A stretch of DNA of 64,000 bases from Caenorhabditis elegans (taxonomy: Eukaryota; Nematoda; Chromadorea; Rhabditida; Rhabditidae): NCBI RefSeq assembly GCF_000002985.6, contig NC_003281.10, forward strand, positions 6,944,001 through 7,008,000. The letters run 5' to 3'. The position numbers and the translations under genes were made by a program. The number at the start of each line of letters is the position of its first letter. The stretch's first letter is position 1. Positions 38,100 through 49,300 of this stretch are shown here, piece after piece. Under the pieces are notes generated by a model, which saw nothing but the letters and a program-made list of their open reading frames with translations, did no database searches and was not told the DNA's origin.

Positions 38100-41000
38100 T
38101 GGGATGATGCAAGTGAATTTCTCGTCATTTCTCGACAATTTTTTTGCAATGCAAGTGTGCGGAGAAATGACGAGAAATGACGTGAAATTCGCAATTTCTC
38201 CGCATTTCTCGACATCCACACATACCGTAGTTGGTGACGTTGTTGGCGGCAAATCGCGGCGAGACCCGCTGTGTCGATTTACGAGGATATAGCTAATGTT
38301 AGTTTTTCCCAATAAACTTGGTTTTTCTGTCGTTCTTGTTCAATTTTCGTGATCTTTTCGCAGTTTTTACTCTTTTTCATGTATATTTATTGAATTCAAT
38401 ATTGTACTTTTCAATTCTCTGCGCAGTCAAACGTCATTTTTAGTTTTATAGCTATTTTCGGTGGCTTAAAGAAAAAAAATTTTAATTTTCTTTTTCAGAG
38501 CTCGATATTGCTCCAGTCAGGATATGATTTGTTGATGTCGTCAGCGCGATGAATTCCGTCACATAAAATATGCACAAAATCGTCAATAACGATCAGAACA
38601 AGATATTGGTCATCGCGTAAGTTCAAAAAGTGAATAACTGGATTATGAATATAATTTCAGAAAGTCAAATGCTCAATCTCTGCGGAAGACTTTTCTACAC
38701 TCGTGCCTTCTGAAAATGTCGCTCTCTCAGCCTTGGTCGCATAGTTTTGAAATCTGTCAAGGTATCCCAAATGGTTTTCGCTTTAGTTTCATTCTTATTA
38801 AATTATAGAACACAATACGCAGAAGCGCATCAGCTATTCACGGCTACATCGATCAATTGGACGTCTCCGTGTATTCCTAACAGATGATAACTCTATATTG
38901 AAATCAACAAATAAATTTATTAAAATGTATATTTTAGTATTTTCCACAGTTATCATGGCACAATCATACTCCTGGGCAAAAAAATACAACAGTCGATTTG
39001 GCTTGTTCATAGAAAGTCAGTACTTCCAAAATGTTCTAGCTCCGCAGGCAGCTGAAATATGAAAAACTTGTCAACTAAAAAGTTGTTAGAAATAGAATTG
39101 TCAACAAATTACATAGTGTATCTTTTTGCCATCTTGCATGGCTGAGCAGGTAGGAGCACCTAATTATGAGTCAAATATCACTAATTTTGACTGATGATAT
39201 CCGTACTCTACACAGAAAACAATAAACTATTGAACCTGAATCATGTTCCATAACAAACTGAAAAAGTTTGTAGTTGACAATTTTTTGATATCTTGCTTGC
39301 CCGATGTGGGACATGACTTCGAAAAACTGTCATAGTAGGTAGATCAGTTAGAGGAATAGAGGTTTTTACAGTTTCTTAGTTTTCGAAAGCACCACATTTG
39401 GCAAAAAAGTACATAGATACAGTTAGGGAAACATATTTTTACAATATCTGATAAATATTTGACAAATTTTGAAAAAAAAATTTTGGATTTTTTTTTTGAA
39501 TAAAAAATCCAAAGGGTCCCCCCTTATGAAAATTTTCTTAAATTTTTTCGAAAATTTTTTTTGAAAACTTTTCTTAGTTTGTTCATATGTTATAGAAAAA
39601 TGTAAATTTGATTGTTTTTTTTAAGTTTCGATGTTCAGAGCACGATTTCAGACGAAAACCTGGGGTTCAGTAGAACCCCTAAGTTCAAAAAACGCATTTC
39701 CTTTGGATGCGTATATCTTTGTTGAAAAATTTTTTCTGACAAAGTGATCAACTACAAAGTTGTTTATTTTAATCTAAAGTACAACTTTGTAGTTGATGGT
39801 TATTCTTCAAAAAATTTGATGGTCGAGATATGAACAGAAAAAGACGAAGAAAATACAGGCATGAAACTGCCGCAATTAACACAACTTTATCTCGACCATC
39901 AAATTTTTTGAAGAATAACCATCAACTACAAAGTTGTACTTTCGATTAAAATAAACAACTTTGTAGTTGATCACTTTGTCAGAAAAAATTTTTCAACAAA
40001 GATATACGCATCCAAAGGAAATGCGTTTTTTGAACTTAGGAACTAATTTTTTTTTCAAAATTTGTCAAATATTTATCAGATATTGTAAAAATATGTTTCC
40101 CTAACTGTATCTATGTACTTTTTTGCCAAATGTGGTGCTTTCGAAAACTAAGAAACTGTAAAAACCTCTATTCCTCTAACTGATCTACCTACTATGACAG
40201 TTTTTCGAAGTCATGTCCCACATCGGGCAAGCAAGATATCAAAAAATTGTCAACTACAAACTTTTTCAGTTTGTTATGGAACATGATTCAGGTTCAATAG
40301 TTTATTGTTTTCTGTGCAGAGTACGGATATCATCAGTCAAAATTAGTGATATTTGACTCATAATTAGGTGCTCCTACCTGCTCAGCCATGCAAGATGGGA
40401 AAAAGATACACTATGTAATTTGTTGACAATTCTATTTCTAACAACTTTTTAGTTGACAAGTTTTTCATATTTCAGCTGCCTGCGGAGCTAGAACATTTTG
40501 GAAGTACTAACTTTCTATGAACAAGCCAAATCGACTGTTGTATTTTTTTTGCCCAGGAGTATGATTGTGCCATGATAACTGTGGAAAATACTAAAATATA
40601 CATTTTAATAAATTTATTTGTTGATTTCAATATAGAGTTATCATCCGTTAGGAATACACGGAGACGTCCAATTGATCGATGTAGCCGTGAATAGCTGATG
40701 CGCTTCTGCGTATTGTGTTCTATAATTTAATAAGAATGAAACTAAAGCGAAAACCATTTGGGATACCTTGACAGATTTCAAAACTGTGCGACCAAGGCTG
40801 AGAGAGCGACATTTTCGGAAGGCACGAGTGTAGAAAAGTCTTCCGCAGAGATTGAGCATTTGACTTTCTGAAATTATATTCATAATCCAGTTATTCACTT
40901 TTTGAACTTACGCGATGACCAATATCTTGTTCTGATCGTTATTGACGATTTTGTGCATATTTTATGTGACGGAATTCATCGCGCTGACGACATCAACAAA

Positions 41001-41439
41001 TCATATCCTGACTGGAGCAATATCGAGCTCTGAAAAGGAAAATTTAAATTTTTTTTCTTTAAGCCACCGAAAATAGCTATAAAACTAAAAATGACGTTTG
41101 ACTGCGCAGAGAATTGAAAAGTACGATATTGAATTCAATAAATATACATGAAAAAGAGTAAAAACTGCGAAAAGATCACGAAAATTGAACAAGAACGACA
41201 GAAAAACCAAGTTTATTGGGAAAAACTAACATTAGCTATATCCTCGTAAATCGACACAGCGGGTCTCGCCGCGATTTGCCGCCAACAACGTCACCAACTA
41301 CGGTATGTGTGGATGTCGAGAAATGCGGAGAAATTGCGGAGAAATTGCGAATTTCACGTCATTTCTCGTCATTTCTCCGCACACTTGCATTGCAAAAAAA
41401 TTGTCGAGAAATGACGAGAAATTCACTTGCATCATCCCA
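38100..41439. mobile_element. 3.34-kb foldback (long palindrome) transposable element
   Basis: Two long arms in inverted orientation (38100-39830 and 39888-41439) flank a 57-bp loop. The ends begin TGGGATGATGCAAGTG. The element is flanked by TAA on both sides (38097-38099 and 41440-41442), a 3-bp TWA target duplication as in PIF/Harbinger-type elements. Arms are very similar. The left arm is 179 bp longer net, mainly from an extra ~190-bp segment at about 39482-39672; the right arm has an extra GCGGAGAAATTG-type unit near 41330. No transposase is recognisable, so the element is non-autonomous. The subterminal part (GAGAAATGACGAGAAATGAC) is itself repetitive. The family name is not known to me. 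Confidence 0.92.
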
Positions 41440-41616
41440 TAAAGGTCAGTTTTTTGATGTGCATAGATATTATCAATATTTTAACTTATGTATACCATAA
41501 TAAACCAGACTATAACCTAAATGAATACATAATTATTTTTCATGTAACATGTTTTCTCCCATTCAATATTTAAACAAATGCGCATTCTAAATTCTTATTA
41601 AAAGAATATCTGCCAG

Positions 41617-42690
41617 CAAAAGGTAAAAATTTTGAAAACTTTTCTGTTGTACATGTCATAACCCAACATACATTGAATTTCAGACAAAACATTTTGTAGA
41701 ATATTAACTGAAAAATATTGTTCTACATTTTTTCAGTTTCAAGTTTTTTGGTATTTTTATGCTCAGCCAAGTTACATACTGTTTTTCGAAAAAATCCATT
41801 TTCCCTCATAAAACTCTTCATATCCTACGCAGAAATTTGAAATTTGCGCGAAATATCATCATTTTGAGTACTCTATCAGGTACCATCAAAAAATTTTCAA
41901 AAATAATGTTAATCTCCAAAATCGTCCTCCGCTCCGAAAAATGAAATCGGATGTTTGCCTTTCGGAAAATGAAAAAAAAATGAAATTGTGATATTGGGGT
42001 CGAAAAATATTTTTTCAGAAAGCTGAGAACACGTTATTTACGAATTTCATGTTCATTTTTGATTATTTCTTTTTTGAAAAGTTCTGAAATTAAATCATGA
42101 ACCTCATTCTCCCGTGACATTTTTTCGCTTTATCAACAAAAGATTTGATCAGTTTTTCAATTGTTTTTAAGCAAAAATAAATTTCACGTGAGAATGAATT
42201 TAGGTTCATGATTAAATTTTAGGTCTTTTCAAAAAAGAAATAATCAAAAATGAACATGAAATTCGTAAATAACGTGTTCTCAGCTTTCTGAAAATATATT
42301 TTTCGAACCCAACGTCACAATTTCATTTTTTGTCATTTTCCAAAAGGCAAACATCCGATTTCATTTTTCGGAGCGGAGGACGATTTTGGAGATGAACATT
42401 ATTTTTGAAAATTGTTTGATGGTACCTTATAGAGTACTCAAAATGATGATGTTTCGCGCAAATTTCAAATTTTTGCGTAGGATATGAAGAGTTTTATGAG
42501 TGAAAATGGATTTTTTTGAAAAACAGTATGTAACTTGGCTGACATAAAAATATAAAAAAACTTAAAACTGAAAAAATGTAGAACAATATTTTTCAGTTAA
42601 TATTCTACAAAATGTTTTTTCTGAAATTCAATGTATGTTGGGTTCAGACATGTACAACAGAAAAGTTTTCAAAATTTTTAGTAGCTTTTG
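41617..42690. mobile_element. 1.07-kb second foldback element
   Basis: Arms 41617-42117 and 42184-42690 are inverted copies with scattered differences, and the loop is ~66 bp. Outer ends share CAAAAG...AAAAATTTTGAAAAC. It lies 177 bp after the larger foldback, but has a different sequence. No coding potential was recognised. Arms are less alike than those of the 3.34-kb element, so this one looks older. Confidence 0.88.
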
Positions 42691-45600
42691 GTAAAATGCC
42701 TTTGACTCTTTGTATCTTAACAAATAATTGTTATTTTGCAATGAAAAGTTATGCAAAAGAAATCAAACATATTTCTAATCATTTTGTTAGTTAAACATTT
42801 GTTTTCTAGACCTGTATTTTTTAAGATACGCCAGTTTGAAGATATGCAATTTAGCGAGTTTAGGAAGTTATACCATCGAGCCTTGCCTTGCTCCTTTTGC
42901 TGACAGATATTAATTTAATGAGGAAATTTTAAATGATTCTGTTGTCTAGCCATTGAATCGTAAAAAACAACTTTCTCAACAATGTCCAGTCTTGGTAATC
43001 TTTGTTCTTCCTATGTATTGTTCTATGAACAATTCATGATGATGTCTCGGTATTATTCAAATGTGCACTGAAATTCATTGTTTTGATTCAAATTTTGCAC
43101 CGAAATGTATGCAAACCAAATTATGAATTGAGAGCGTCCCGCTTGTTTCAGGAATGTAGCTATCAACTTGAAAGACCTTTGTATGATTCGCAATTTTTTA
43201 AAATTTTTCGTCTTATATCAGCAAATTTTAGGATTGACAATTTGAACGTTATTCAGAAAAAACACAAAAACTGAAGCTCCATGAAAATGAGCTGCAAACT
43301 GGAACAAAAAAGTAGCGGAAACATACCGAGAATTTGCAGTTTTTCTCTGCAAACAACAAAAACACGCAGCTCGATACATAAATCGGCCGTGGCCGTCCAA
43401 ATTCGATTGGTCCCTGGAGAAAAAGGACGGATGAAAGCATTGAAGATATGTAGAAGTTGCAAGAAGAGACACCATTCTCACGCCTTTTCTCCATATTTCT
43501 TTTAACAATCGTTTTGGTTTTAGTGGCAGTTTTCAAGGAAAACGCTGTAACTTAGTTTTTTTCTAGATTTGATGCGTTTGTCCGATTTTCTTGTGAAAGA
43601 ACTTTTGAAAATATCTGGTGATGTGCCTACTCAGAATTCGTCGTCTAATTTCAAAGAGTTGGGTCCTAAAAGAATTAAGCCATCTATAAACACCGAAATT
43701 TTTATGACTTTTAAAGCTGACTGCTAGAGATTTGTATCCGGAAAAATTCGAAGTTTTGTATTCGATTTCGGTATGGTGAATTACCACTGAAATGCTTTAA
43801 TAGTTTTCATGGAATAATAATATTAAGTACTGTCTATTATAATCCCAATAATCTAGTATCCATGGATCCAGAGTGATAATTTGGAGGAAACCCCCCCCCC
43901 CCCCCCAAGTTCCATTATTAAAATTCCTGTCGGTCAACAATCAGCTGCTAGATATATTGTGATGATAAAAATAATAAGTATTAAAATTTGAACACTTCGA
44001 AAAATTAATAATCTTGTGGAGAAACCAAATTTCGGCATCCCTACCACCTGACTCTTGTAGCGTCACAAACTTTTGCGAACCACTACTGACCCACCAAAAC
44101 ACTTTTCAACATTCTTCTCTCTGGTTTTTCTAATCACAAAGTTCCTCCATCAATCACAAACGAGTCTCTCTCTTTCAAACTCAAAGTACGTGTTTTTCTG
44201 AGCTCACTCTCTCCCTCTCTTTCAATGTTAAAACAAAAGTCAGACTGAAAACAAAACGAGCTGTGACAAATTGTTTTTTGTCGAAATATCCCTCACTAAC
44301 CTCTTTCAATTTAACACTATTTTAACTCGTGAAAAGCCCAGAGACAACTGTCCCAGTGTGTGTTTCGTCGTTAAACCCAATGGGTAATCAAGAAGAGATG
44401 ATTCGACCTTTGTTCTTGCAAAAATCACAATTTTTTGATGGGTTAAGAGGAAAGGAGGAGGAAATAGATTCAATTTGTTTGGGTCAAGTAACTTTCAAAA
44501 AACAAAAGTGCGATCATTCTACTGTGTCAGAGATCCTTTTGATTTTGAAAGGTTACCCTGGGCATTGAGCAGCAGGTAACACAAAAAACACATTGTGTTC
44601 AAAAACTGAAAAAAATTCATTGGATGATCCATGGGATTATGTATTTGTTTTGAAAACAGTACAGAACTAAACAAATAAAATGGAATTTTGAATATAATTC
44701 AAAAGTTTCTGGGCCATATTGTGAACATTATCAATATTTGGATGTTTCAAAAAAATTTTAAAAGTTTTCAACTAAATTTTCAAAATTATGCAACTTGGGT
44801 TTTTTTTTCATTTTTCTTATTATTTGGATTCTCCAGAACTTACGAAGTTTTCACTTTTCTGTTCATTTGTAGAAAAATAGTAAAGGCCACGTTTGGAATA
44901 CTGTCTGTGACAGTTTTCCTACTGTCAGAATAGTTTGGACTTTTTATTCAAAGTTCTTTCTTTGAAAAACTAATGATCTTGGTATGTATAAGGTGTTTTG
45001 ATCTAGAGTTGGAAAACCCGAGTCAATTGATCAAATAACTTCTATTTCAGTATCAAGGTTTTTGGGATTTTCGGTGAAAGTAATCCTATGAGATGCTACT
45101 ACAATTTCCAGAAGTTTACATTTTCCAACACACGCACAGAGACCAGTCATCACTTATCACAACTTGATACATAAATATTTCAATAAAAAAATAATCGATG
45201 CAAATCTGTCACCCTCACTCAAATGTTTTTTGTTTCTTCCTCCTCCTCTTTTTCTTCCAAAAATTTCCATGAAATTTCCATATTTTCCATTATTTTACTC
45301 TGCTTACGCAAATACATTGTGTACCTATATTTGAAGCTTCATTTGGTGATGTTGTTGATAAAATTGAGAATGGAGTGGAAAATTATATATGTTTTATCAG
45401 TTGATGAATTAAACATTGAGGACAAGAAATATCAAAATTTGAAAGCAAAAAACACTCAAGACATAGACTACACTAATTGATTATTATGGAAAATCAATAA
45501 GATTCTAAATTCCAACCAACAACACATTTGATGTTTGTTTTTTGAGTAATCGTCTAATCAAAATATTTCATAAAAATGTCATATTTTAATCGTTCAATTT

Positions 45601-46355
45601 TTTAGAGCAATAAAATCAGTTACCGGCTAATATGACATTTGGAAGCAATATTAAATTCATGAATGTCTGAAATTCGTGTTTCAAGGCACTTATATTTATT
45701 CGATTTTGCCTAGAAAGATTATAGAACACAACACTAAGAGTTCTTGCCGCTATTTTCACCAATAAAAATGCTATACTGTCTAAGTTCTGCAATGTTCATA
45801 CAATCTCCTATAGGACCATAGTTTGAGACTTTTTGTAAAGTTATGCTAACTCTTACTAACTGGGTGAAGAAATCTGTATTATACACCAAATCACAAATTG
45901 CACTAGGCAATTATACGAAAAAAAAAACAGTTTCCCCCTCTCTCATGGTTGAATCGTATCTAACCAGTGCTTATCCCAGATACAATCTTTGTCTTTTTTT
46001 ATTTCAGAGACACTTTTCGGTTTTCTTTTTTCTCTCCCGCCGTCCATGTTTCGAACTGTGTGGTCATAGACTTATGAAAGAGCATATGAGAATAAGAGAC
46101 GCAGATCCACACACTCTCCTGGGGCACCGCCTACTTTTGCCGCCGCCGCGCCCACCGTCAGCAATGCCATTTTTCAATAAGGAACACACTAAAAACTCTT
46201 AAATCTCTGAAACTTTTTATTTCTGGAATACCACCACAATTCCTGAATTGTGCTAGAAAACAATTGCCATCAGAGGTACACAAAAGTGTTTTCCATTTTC
46301 TTATTTCATTAAATCCTGGCTACTGTTGCTTAATTTTAATTAAAACTATTCCAAT
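42691..46355. other. Gene-poor region upstream of prk-1
   Basis: I found no convincing exon. Contents noted: a 16-base C tract (43891-43906) and CT-rich patches (about 44168-44222). A 79-codon open frame at 44329-44568 has no recognisable domain or good splice context. The last few hundred bases are probably prk-1 promoter. Confidence 0.5.
43891..43906 (-). repeat. Homopolymer of 16 G on the minus strand (C16 on plus)
   Basis: An unbroken run of 16 C on the plus strand. The G-rich complement can form a G-quadruplex. In C. elegans such G tracts are known to need the helicase DOG-1 for stable replication. Confidence 0.95.
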
Positions 46356-49300
46356 ATGACACGAGCACCAGGAGACGCTGGAGCTGTTAGAAGGCAAAGA
46401 TTGTGGCTTTACGAGTCCGTCAGGTTGGTCTTTTCTCATTTTTCATTTGTATTTTTTGTTTGTGTTGAGTTGAAGTAGGTAAGATTTTTGTGATCTTAAA
46501 ACTAAAATTTCCTATTAATTTATTGACTTTCTAGCATTTTTTATATTTTTGGAAAAATATATTTCTGTTCTAAAAGCCCTATTTACGCGTACAACGATCT
46601 ATAGTGCTGCTTTTGGAAAGTAGATAATAATCTACAAATTAAAAAAACCTTGGAATGATGTATATTCAAACATAATTTTCAAATTAATTTAAATTAATTT
46701 AGTTTAAATTGAGAATACAGGTTAAAAAAAACAATTTAAAGTTATCTAGTACCGTTGTACTATTAAATGTCTAAAATTTCGTTTTTTTAATTGAGCCTTA
46801 ACATCTTTTTTCATATTTATTTTCAAAGTTTCTTCCAAGATGTTTCCAATATCCAATTCCATCTGAACTTTTAATATTCATTTAATCTTTAATTCTTTAA
46901 CTTTTACTGCTTCTCATCTGTAAACTTTTGCAACTACTAATTTCAGTATAATTCCCGAATAAGATCACTCCTCTCATCCCATACTCTTATTTCAACTTAA
47001 AAAATTAGGCTCATTTTCATTTCTCATGTGCTCTTACTAGGACTAATCTGTCAAAAACCTTCTTTGCAAGATGATTTGACAGGCTCTTTTTCTTTCTATC
47101 TTTTCAAAGCACTCACAAACACACAAACATTAGGAACAGCACAGGCGTCAAGGAGGCGAAAAAGTATCGAATTTCGGTTTTGACGTGTCATATGGGGAGT
47201 TGGGAGAGATCGCTTGATAAGTTTGCAATGTTTCCATAGTATTGTCTTAAGGTCAAATATCGAGAGAAAAAAGGTGAAAATAGATTGGTTCGGCGAGTAC
47301 AAAAGATCGAAATACACAAAAAAATCGGTGCTCTTGTCTGAACTTCGAGAAATTATGTTTATTTACCATGAGTCCTTTTAAATTTTTCAACAAAAATGCA
47401 TGTTTTCTGTTTTGAAAACTAATGAAATCTACAATTCTAAATGTTCTTTTTGAACATGTCTCAATGCTTTACAAACTCAAATTTCACCAAATCAAGCCAA
47501 TATTTCCACACAATTAAACATCTTCCTAGACTCTTTTTTTTCTATTTCTGTCTTCATTTCTTCCAATTTGCTGACTCGTTCTCTCGAACAATCAGTGCTG
47601 AAATTGCAGCATCACATGTGAGTGCGTAAGCAAGTAACCCTGCTACAAATCAGTCAGAACTGACTGATAATATGTGATAAGGAAACCAAAAAAGTCTTTC
47701 CCTCATCAGTTGTCGCCAACAGTGAAAACAAAAACCCAAATTTAAAACTCTTCAAGTTAATAAACAAAGTAAAGTTTTGCTGGGGACAGAAAAAAATATA
47801 TAAAATGGTTTAAAAATAGAAAAAAGGGGAAATGAAAAGTGGCTATAAACTGCACATGTTTACCCATTAGACATGACGACCATAGAATTTGAAGAAAAAA
47901 AGAGAAGAATAAATGAAGAATTTTTGGAGAAAAGGAAGGAGATAAAACATTATGACGTATCTAGAATATTCTAAAGTCTTCGAACTACGGGTTACGTTTC
48001 TGTAAGCATGACAAAGTGCCTGCCTTGCCTATTTTCTTGGCGGGAAATTAGGTTTTTAAAACTTTCTTAAAACATAATTAAGATTTGAAAACAAAGAAGT
48101 TGAAGTCCCAATAATTTTTTATGAATATTCAAAACATTTCAGACTTTAAAAAAATTGAAATGTAACTATAACTAGTCTTACCGGATATTTAAAAATTGCA
48201 GTTCATCGTTTTTTTCCTATTTTTCCAAATTGCGATTTTTTGTTGCTAGGAACAGGGCACTTTTGAGCAATGAACCAAGCCTATTTCTAGTATTCATTTA
48301 AACTTTTTAATTCTAAATTTTTGATTCAGAATTCAATTTACTACATAGTACTTTTTATCTCGTGTCGCTGTTTTTTATTTTTTATCAAAAACTTTGGCTC
48401 AACTCCTAAAATTCACAAATTTGCACACGGACTTTCGGCTGACCTTGTATTGGTATTGTTTTCTATCTAGTTCAATATTTCCTCGTTTTCAAATCATAAT
48501 CTATTTCCAATTTATATCTGATAAACTGATTGATTCTGACCTGAAAACCGCTTACGTGTTCTCCCTGAGCTAACATACTACAATCCACTTGAGAAAGTAC
48601 TCCCGCTGTTCAAAGTACACATAGACAATTACTAAGAAAACAGTTTCATAAATCAAGTCAGAACCGATTTATTTCGAAATCCACTTAGTGATTAGTAATT
48701 TATTTTCTTTGAAAAAGTGTTCAAATATTCGAATGACGCAAATTGTACACTCCGTGATCTTTGTTGGTCAATAAGAAATCAAGAACTAGTGATAAGAGAT
48801 CGAGAGACGCAGGGAATGTTCGTTTCGTTTTTTTAAACGATGACAATCGGTATGTGGGATAAAGGATCGAACATCGATGGAACAACTAATCGAATAATTC
48901 TGTAACACTGGTCAAGTGTTTATTAGCCACTAGAAATAGAACAACAAGGAACTTCTGTAGACAGAAAAACGAGAAATCAGAAGGAAGTTTGGTAATGCCA
49001 GCATTTAAAAATTGAAACTAATGACTGTTAAGAAAAACTAAAATATTAAACAAATTAAGTAAAATCAATAGCTATTCCGTAAACTGTCTGAACAGAACGA
49101 CCTAGAATGTGAACTTTACGAATTCCTTATAAGCTTCAGGTACCGAACATTCAAAAAGTTATATCAACTTTGAACTTTGTCCTATCTAAACTGCAAAATT
49201 ACCTATTTTAAAATGACGAATCATTAACAACCCGATTGCATGCGTTTTTAGATCAGTTCAGTGCGTCCAAAATATCTTCGTAAATCGCACACCTTCTCGT

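Noticed and set aside
40641..40898. 85-codon frame in the right arm of the large palindrome as a gene
   Set aside because: Its mirror in the left arm is equally open, it lacks recognisable domains, and it lies inside a mobile element.
38100..42690. CRISPR array or bacterial contamination as an explanation of the repeats
   Set aside because: Repeats are inverted, not direct with spacers, and the window is clearly nematode nuclear DNA with spliced genes.
44329..44568. 79-codon open frame MKSPETTVPV..., with an internal MGNQEEM start
   Set aside because: No domain, no partner exons in phase that I could find, and composition near random. Kept as unexplained intergenic DNA.
45843..46202. 119-codon frame ending 154 bases before the prk-1 first exon
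   Set aside because: Different composition along its length, Pro-rich end from GC-rich promoter DNA, and not in phase with a supported splice to prk-1.
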